Origin: AC-52 sp044870295
GTDB taxonomy: Bacteria; Actinomycetota; UBA4738
Assembly (NCBI GenBank): GCA_044870295.1
Contig: JBIOYQ010000203.1
Coordinates: forward strand, 1-18,358
Direction of reading: 5' to 3'
DNA length: 18,358 nucleotides
Shown here: piece by piece, positions 13,835 to 18,358 of the stretch
How positions within the stretch are numbered: position 1 is the first letter of the stretch
Layout: the number at the start of each line of letters is the position of its first letter
Translations under genes and position numbers: made by a program
The notes under the pieces: generated by a model
The model's database searches: none
What the model was told of the DNA's origin: nothing
The model's input: the letters and a program-made list of their open reading frames with translations, nothing else

Positions 13835-14803
13835 ATGTCCGAGCTGCCGATCTCGTTCGACGATGTCGAGGCTGCGGCCAAGAGGCTGGACGGCGTCGCT
13901 CACCGGACTCCGGTCCTCACCTCGCGGACGCTGGATGAGCTCACCGGTGGCCGGATCCACCTGAAGGCGGAGAACCTCCAGCGGGGTGGCGCCTTCAAGT
14001 TCCGCGGCGCGTTCAACCGGATCTCTTCCTTGCCAGCCGGCAGCGGCGTGGCGACGTACTCGAGTGGCAACCACGCCCAGGCCGTGGCCTTGGCGGCGTC
14101 GCTGTGCGGCTCCGATGCGGTCGTGGTGATGCCCCAGGACGCGCCGGTGGAGAAGGTGGAGGCCACGCGCGGCTATGGCGCCGAGGTCGTGTTCTACGAC
14201 CGGTACCGGGAGGATCGTGCCGCGCTGGGAAAGCGGCTGGCGGAGGATCGGGGGCTGGTCCTGGTCCCGCCCTACGAGGACCCGATGGTGATGGCGGGGC
14301 AGGGGACAGCCACCATGGAGCTGGTGCAGGACGTGGGTCCCTTGGACCTGCTCGTCGTTCCCGTCAGCGGGGGCGGGTTGATCGCCGGGTCTGCTACGGC
14401 GGCGATGGGCCTGTCGCCCGGGGTCCGCGTGATCGGAGTGGAGCCGGAGGCGGGCGACGACACGAAGCGGTCGCTGGAGGCGGGGCGGCGCATCGAGGTC
14501 CCCGTTCCGCGGACCATCGCCGACGGCCTGCAGGTGTCCATCCCCGGCGAGCTGACCTTCGAGGTGAACCGGCGGCTGGTCGATCGGATCGTGACGGTGA
14601 GCGATCGGGAACTGGTGGACGCCATGGCCTTCCTGTTCGAACGGATGAAGGTGGTGGTCGAACCGAGCGGCGCGGCCGGGCTCGCCGCCCTGCTGTCGGG
14701 CGCGGTCGAGGCCCGCGAGGCGAAGGTGGGTGTGATCCTGTCGGGCGGGAACGTGTCTGGCGCACACTTCGCCGAGCTGCTGTCAATGCGGTCGGACGCG
14801 TGA
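13835..14803 (+). CDS. PLP-dependent threonine/serine dehydratase (or serine racemase-type)
   Basis: This fold-type II PLP enzyme probably deaminates threonine or serine to a 2-oxoacid and ammonia. The 322-residue sequence has the PLP lysine K55 in GGAFKFRGA, the substrate loop SSGNHAQA, the phosphate-binding glycine loop PVSGGGLIAG, and a C-terminal LSGGNVSG segment. There is no C-terminal ACT or regulatory domain, so it is the short catabolic type or serine racemase type, not the long biosynthetic IlvA. Its product 2-oxobutyrate or pyruvate could feed the 2-oxoacid dehydrogenase of this window, but that link is inference. The TGA at 14801 overlaps the GTG of the lipoate ligase-like gene. 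Confidence 0.9.
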   Translation: MSELPISFDDVEAAAKRLDGVAHRTPVLTSRTLDELTGGRIHLKAENLQRGGAFKFRGAFNRISSLPAGSGVATYSSGNHAQAVALAASLCGSDAVVVMPQDAPVEKVEATRGYGAEVVFYDRYREDRAALGKRLAEDRGLVLVPPYEDPMVMAGQGTATMELVQDVGPLDLLVVPVSGGGLIAGSATAAMGLSPGVRVIGVEPEAGDDTKRSLEAGRRIEVPVPRTIADGLQVSIPGELTFEVNRRLVDRIVTVSDRELVDAMAFLFERMKVVVEPSGAAGLAALLSGAVEAREAKVGVILSGGNVSGAHFAELLSMRSDA

Positions 14804-15558
14804 CCGAGCGGCCCAGGCTGCACCTGATCACCGATGGCTTTCCCGACCCGCCCGCCCGCGACACGGCGGTCTCGCACGCCATCCTGCGGCGGGTCTCGGA
14901 CGGCGAACTCCCGGACACGCTGCGCCTCCACCGACCGGGGCCGGTAGTCGCCTTCGGGCCGAAGGATCGCCTCGCCCAAGGGTTCGACCAGGCGGTGCGG
15001 GCCGCCAAGGAGATGGGGTTCGGCGCCGTGCATCGTCTGGCGGGCGGCCGGGCGGCCGTGTTCCACGAAGACACGGTGGCATTCGCTCTGGTGACGGCGG
15101 ACGAGGCGCCGCGAACCGGTATCCGTCGACGATTCGAGGAGGTGGCCGAGATCATGGCGGCCGCGCTCCAAGACCTGGGCGTCGACGCCCGGGTCGGCGA
15201 GGTGCGCGGGGAGTACTGCCCCGGCGAGCACAGCGTCAACGCCCGGGGCGTCACCAAGCTGATGGGTGTCGGGCAGCGCCTGGTCCAGCGGGCGGCGCAC
15301 GTCGGCGGCGTGATCGTGGTGGGCGGATCGTCGCGGATCCGCGATGTACTGGTTCCCGTGTACCAGGCGTTGGAGCTGGACTGGGATCCGTCGACGGCCG
15401 GCGCCCTGGAGGATGAGATGCCCGGGCTGACGTGGGACGCAGCGATGTCAGCGGTCCTGCGCCGGTTCGAGGAGCGCTATGAGCTGGTGGAAGGATCGTC
15501 GATCGACGACGACACCCTCCGCCTTGCCGGCGAGCTGGAGGCTCGCCACAAGGTCTGA
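14800..15558 (+). CDS. Lipoate-protein ligase / octanoyltransferase-like protein (LplA/LipM family)
   Basis: This 252-residue member of the biotin/lipoate transferase fold attaches lipoate or octanoate to a lysine of E2 or GcvH. Motifs are HRLAGGRAAVFHED (78-91), which matches the RRxxGGG-type ligand site of lipoate ligases, and GVTKLMGVGQR with K153, the usual lysine. A cysteine, C140 in EYCPGEHSVN, sits where LipM/LipL-type octanoyltransferases carry their acyl-accepting cysteine, so it may be an octanoyltransferase or amidotransferase and not a true ligase. The GTG at 14800 overlaps the dehydratase stop (GTGA), suggesting translational coupling. The open frame further upstream, from 14104, is the dehydratase read in another frame. 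It ends one base before the convergent secreted-protein gene. Confidence 0.82.
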   Translation: MTERPRLHLITDGFPDPPARDTAVSHAILRRVSDGELPDTLRLHRPGPVVAFGPKDRLAQGFDQAVRAAKEMGFGAVHRLAGGRAAVFHEDTVAFALVTADEAPRTGIRRRFEEVAEIMAAALQDLGVDARVGEVRGEYCPGEHSVNARGVTKLMGVGQRLVQRAAHVGGVIVVGGSSRIRDVLVPVYQALELDWDPSTAGALEDEMPGLTWDAAMSAVLRRFEERYELVEGSSIDDDTLRLAGELEARHKV

Positions 15559-15559
15559 C

Positions 15560-16516
15560 TCAGGGGCACGCGGCCTGGGCCGAGTCCTTGTCGATCTTGC
15601 AGGACGACTCGTCGACCACCTCGAAGTTCGACGCCTTGACGCTCTTGAGCTCGTCCAGCAGGGAGTCGGTCCACCGATCGTCCATGGCGCCCTGGAAGTA
15701 GAAGTTCGAGCCGTTGTCGGCCAGGATGATCCCGTACCTCTTCATGGCCCGCAGGACGACCTTCGCCTCATCGCTGAAGCTCGTCAGGCTGAAGCTGGAC
15801 TTCAAGCGCAGCCGCGCGCCCATCTTCGGATACGACGAGTTGCACGTCCCGGCGTCGTGCCTGGCGGGCCACAGGTGATGGCAGTCGGTGAGGTCGGCGG
15901 TGAATCGGATGGCGTGGTTGATGGCCCCGGCCTCCACCTCGTCGTAGCGCACGAGCCCGGGGAAGATGGGCAGGCCGGCGGCATCGGCCGAGGTCCACTG
16001 GTCCGGGCGCAGGGCGTTCGAGCCCAGGTCGAAGACGGCCCCGCTGCCGGCGGTGGGGTCCCCGCCGTTCCAGTCGGCGGCGAACAGCTCGTACAGCACA
16101 CAGGTGTCACCGTTGACCATCAGGGCGTGGGCGTCCGATCCCTGCTCCAGCGGGGTATCGGGACCGAACGGATAGGGTCCGGGATCGCTCTCGTCGTCGT
16201 AGTCGAAGGTGACGAACGTGGTGGCGTGGCCGTCGTCGACCACCGCGAACGGCAGGCCGTACGGCGGACCACCGAAGTCGGGATGCAGCTTGGTCGTGCC
16301 CGCCTTCATGCTGGCCATCCAGGCCTTGCTCTTCGCATGGACGGGGAGCGTCTTGATCTTGGTGTTCCAGATGTTGTCGGCCGGGAACACGGTGCAATCC
16401 GTCCCAGGGACGGGAGCGGTGAGCCCGGCCGGACCGGCGGACGCCGGACCTGGACTGGCCAGCACGGCGAGGGACAGGGGGACCGTGAGCAGGGCGATCA
16501 AGGTTCTGCGCACCAT
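15560..16516 (-). CDS. Secreted protein of unknown function
   Basis: This 318-residue protein has a signal peptide with a cut probably after PASA (residue 27). The mature part is rich in Asp, Gly and aromatic residues, has several cysteines, and includes PYGLPFAVV, VTFDYDDESDPGPYPFGPD, TCVLYELFAADW, SGAVFDLGSNALRPDQWTSA and IILADNGSNFYFQGAMDDRW. I recall similar uncharacterised exported proteins in soil actinobacteria and acidobacteria, but I cannot name a domain. The acidic DxDxE-like stretches suggest metal binding. ATG 16516 is chosen because it starts the signal peptide; AAGGG lies directly before it, and GTG 16513 is an alternative. It lies 89 bases after the Ku gene on the same strand. 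Confidence 0.75.
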   Translation of the reverse strand: MVRRTLIALLTVPLSLAVLASPGPASAGPAGLTAPVPGTDCTVFPADNIWNTKIKTLPVHAKSKAWMASMKAGTTKLHPDFGGPPYGLPFAVVDDGHATTFVTFDYDDESDPGPYPFGPDTPLEQGSDAHALMVNGDTCVLYELFAADWNGGDPTAGSGAVFDLGSNALRPDQWTSADAAGLPIFPGLVRYDEVEAGAINHAIRFTADLTDCHHLWPARHDAGTCNSSYPKMGARLRLKSSFSLTSFSDEAKVVLRAMKRYGIILADNGSNFYFQGAMDDRWTDSLLDELKSVKASNFEVVDESSCKIDKDSAQAACP

Positions 16517-16605
16517 CCCTTCGAGGATCGGCAGCCCCTCCTGCGGCGTGAATAGGACGTTGATCGGGGTGGGCCGGGGAGCGGGGGATGCGGGCGGTGG
16601 GCCGA

Positions 16606-17571
16606 TCAGCCCGTCTGGCGGCGGGGGCGCGAGCCCGCCTGACGCGGCCTGCGCGCCGCCTTCACGCTGGCCTGGAGGGCGGCCATGAGGTCGGCCACGC
16701 CGGCGGAAGGGATCGGGCCCGGTTCCTCCACGGCTCCGGTCGCCTCGGGCGCCTTCGAGCCGATCAGCTCGAGCACCTTCTCGCGGTACTCGTCCCGGAA
16801 GCGGGACGGGTCCCACGTGGCCTCCAGAAGGTCGATGAGCCGGACGGCCACATCGATCTCACGGTCCGAGGGCTCCACGACCACTGGGGGACGGTCCAGG
16901 TCGGCCCCCGCGCGGACCTCGTCCCCGTAGAAGAGGGTCTCCAGGACCAGGACGTCCTGGCGCGGGCGGATGGCCGCAAGGTGCAGCCGGCTGGACAGGA
17001 CGAAGCTCCCGATCCCCACCTTGCGAGACCGTTGCATGGCGCGGAGCAGCAGGGAGTACGGCTTCTCCGCGGCGGCGCCCCAACCCGGCGAGACGTAATA
17101 CGTGCGATCGAAGTAGACGGGGTCGATGTCGTCCAGGCTGACGAACTCCTGGATGTCGATCACCCGGCTTCGCTCCGGCCGGAGCGATCGAAGCTCCTCC
17201 GGCGAGAGCATGACGAAGCGGCCCGGTTCGACCTCGTACCCCTTGACCACGTCCTGGTAGGACACGGCGGGGGGCTCGGGCGCCGGTGGCTCCTGCTTGG
17301 TTCCGGCGGAAGGTCGAGGCTCGTCGTCGGCGGTAGACGGCGCGGCCTCTTCGGGCGGACGAGACGGGTGTGACGACCCCGGCGACCAGGCGGGCCTCCA
17401 GTCGCTCGCCTGGTCCGCCTCCTCCACGACCCGGCGGTGGCGGATGCGCCTGCCGCTGTCGCGCTCGAACTCGTGGAAGCGGACGGTCCTGGGCGAGACC
17501 GCGTTGAACAGCCGTACTGGGATGTTGACCAGGCCGAAGCCGATCGAGCCCGTCCAGATCGCTCTCGCCAT
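16606..17571 (-). CDS. ku: Ku protein of bacterial non-homologous end joining, with long insertion
   Basis: Bacterial Ku binds broken DNA ends as a homodimer and recruits ligase LigD. The 321-residue product starts with the hallmark ARAIWTGSIGFGLVNIPVRLF and contains YQDVVKGYEVEPGRFV, FVSLDDIDPVYFDRTYYVSP, and the C-terminal core with LFYGDEVRAG and RFRDEYREKVLELI, ending in a basic tail. Known bacterial Ku proteins are usually near 270-290 residues. The extra length is an insertion at about residues 49-102, rich in Pro, Ser and Glu, placed where a short segment with a CxxCG pair often sits; it holds no cysteine here. ATG 17571 has a strong GGGAGG site upstream. No LigD gene is in the window. 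Confidence 0.92.
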   Translation of the reverse strand: MARAIWTGSIGFGLVNIPVRLFNAVSPRTVRFHEFERDSGRRIRHRRVVEEADQASDWRPAWSPGSSHPSRPPEEAAPSTADDEPRPSAGTKQEPPAPEPPAVSYQDVVKGYEVEPGRFVMLSPEELRSLRPERSRVIDIQEFVSLDDIDPVYFDRTYYVSPGWGAAAEKPYSLLLRAMQRSRKVGIGSFVLSSRLHLAAIRPRQDVLVLETLFYGDEVRAGADLDRPPVVVEPSDREIDVAVRLIDLLEATWDPSRFRDEYREKVLELIGSKAPEATGAVEEPGPIPSAGVADLMAALQASVKAARRPRQAGSRPRRQTG

Positions 17572-17621
17572 CGTCCACCTCCCTACGGAGAGCCGGGCGC
17601 CCAGCTTAGTGGGACCAGAGA

Positions 17622-17653
17622 CGTGCGGCCGGCCCCTGCGGGCCGGCCCCACG
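17622..17653 (-). terminator. GC-rich hairpin after the right-edge gene
   Basis: GGCCGGCCC (17627-17635) and GGGCCGGCC (17640-17648) pair perfectly around a CTGC loop; one C-C mismatch then extends the stem by four more pairs. It lies between the stop at 17683 and the Ku start. No T-run follows, so it fits a GC-rich terminator without a U-tract. Confidence 0.5.
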
Positions 17654-17682
17654 CTCGAATCTCGTTCAGGCCAGAGCTGTAC

Positions 17683-18358
17683 CTAGGGTGTGGCCTCCCA
17701 GTTCCAGGTCTGGTTGGTTCCGTTGGTCCATTCGTTGGTGAGCCAGACCTCGCCGACCGAGCCTCCCATCTTCGTCGGGTCGGGCGTGGCGCCACCGTAA
17801 TCGCCCCACCGGCACACGGGGGCGCAGGTGAAGTCGTTGTTGAAGGTCGTCGACTGCTTGACCACGACGAACGCCGACTGCGCGCCCGCCCCGACCTTGG
17901 ACACCATCTGGGAGGCGGGGAAGGCGTTCGACGAAGATGTCGAGAAGCCGGCCACCATGTTGTCCCCATGGGCGCACGTCGTCGTGTTGCACGCCCGGTC
18001 GGGCGACAGCGCAACGTTGATGACGTACAGGGATGGGTCCGTGATGGTGCCTTGCTGGAACAGCGTCGGCGTGTTGATCGGCATCGGGTTGATCTCGTAC
18101 CAACGGCCTTCCGATCCGGCGCCTCCCAGCACGTTGTGGGCGACCCAGACCGCGGTCTTGTTCCCGTGGGCGGGATCGATCCCCGAGACCGCGTGCTCCA
18201 TCCTTCCGTCCAGGGTGTCCAGGAGGTCCGTCGTCCCCTTCTGGGGGGCGTCGGGTGGAGACTCGAAGGCCCCGACCGTGATGTCCTTGCCCTTCACGAG
18301 GAACTGCGGAACGAGTGGGTTGATCGGGCTGGGCCGGATGGGGTGCACGCTGATCTTC
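17683..18358 (-). CDS. Probable secreted protein, C-terminal part (start outside window)
   Basis: The frame is open at the right window edge and 224 residues are visible, so an apparent start at 18348 may be internal. The sequence has no Asp-box but is rich in Gly, Asn, Thr and Ser, with paired cysteines (ACNTTTCAHGD and FTCAPVCRWGDYGG) typical of exported proteins. Near the C-terminus, CRWGDYGGATPDP followed by EVWLTNEWTNGT and TWNWEA resembles the ending of large uncharacterised secreted propeller-like proteins. The GDY motif recalls the Asp-box proteins at 749-2209 and 8173-9651. I do not recognise a catalytic site. The signal peptide, if any, lies outside the window. Confidence 0.7.
   Translation of the reverse strand, partial: KISVHPIRPSPINPLVPQFLVKGKDITVGAFESPPDAPQKGTTDLLDTLDGRMEHAVSGIDPAHGNKTAVWVAHNVLGGAGSEGRWYEINPMPINTPTLFQQGTITDPSLYVINVALSPDRACNTTTCAHGDNMVAGFSTSSSNAFPASQMVSKVGAGAQSAFVVVKQSTTFNNDFTCAPVCRWGDYGGATPDPTKMGGSVGEVWLTNEWTNGTNQTWNWEATP

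Noticed and set aside
13652..14767. A 371-residue open frame on the minus strand
   Set aside because: It is antisense to the dehydratase, whose motifs are complete, and has no recognisable family pattern.
15556..15586. GACTC/GAGTC inverted repeat at a convergent junction
   Set aside because: The stem is only 5 bp with a long loop, too weak to call a terminator.
16561..16608. TGATCGG/CCGATCA inverted repeat between Ku and the secreted-protein gene
   Set aside because: The 7-base arms are 34 bases apart and one contains the Ku stop codon; this may be chance.

Overview
The window is a compact, GC-rich bacterial chromosome segment holding seventeen protein-coding genes, two of them cut by the window ends. 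No RNA gene, mobile element, CRISPR array or gene-free stretch over 300 bases was seen. An F420-type luciferase-like oxidoreductase, a Hanks-type kinase, bacterial Ku, GTG starts and start codons lying just behind TANNNT boxes together suggest an Actinomycetota chromosome, perhaps a poorly studied lineage. This is an inference from gene content and base composition; no rRNA or marker gene confirms it.

Layout, left to right. At 1-670 (minus) is the N-terminal part of a PknB-type Ser/Thr kinase, divergent from a lipoprotein with six Asp-boxes (749-2209, plus). A minus-strand operon (4841 down to 2206) encodes a dienelactone hydrolase-like protein, a DDAH/amidinotransferase-fold enzyme and an LLM-class oxidoreductase. 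Divergent from it is a plus-strand 2-oxoacid dehydrogenase operon with E1 alpha, E1 beta and E2 (4904-8064). A secreted Asp-box protein follows (8173-9651) behind its own promoter. Next come a minus-strand M23 peptidase and a DUF1684 protein, then a plus-strand YVTN/NHL-like beta-propeller protein (11396-12613).

The right part has a small minus-strand zinc-ribbon protein. A plus-strand run follows: a PfkB-family sugar kinase, a PLP-dependent threonine/serine dehydratase and a lipoate ligase/octanoyltransferase-like protein. Last are three minus-strand genes: a secreted protein of unknown function, Ku with a long Pro/Ser/Glu-rich insertion, and the C-terminal part of a probable secreted protein.

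Functional links: the E2 lipoyl domain needs lipoylation, which the LplA/LipM-like protein at 14800-15558 could provide, but no E3 (dihydrolipoamide dehydrogenase) is in the window. Five products look exported or surface-attached, plus the edge fragment: two Asp-box proteins, the M23 peptidase, the propeller protein and the unknown secreted protein. Gene ends are very tight: three convergent pairs overlap or are separated by one or two bases, and possible terminator hairpins lie inside coding sequence. No clear new multi-gene system was found. The features most worth checking are the TACCCT-led leaderless starts, the perfect 34-base palindrome inside the M23 gene, the Ku insertion, and the secreted proteins sharing a C-terminal GDY motif.
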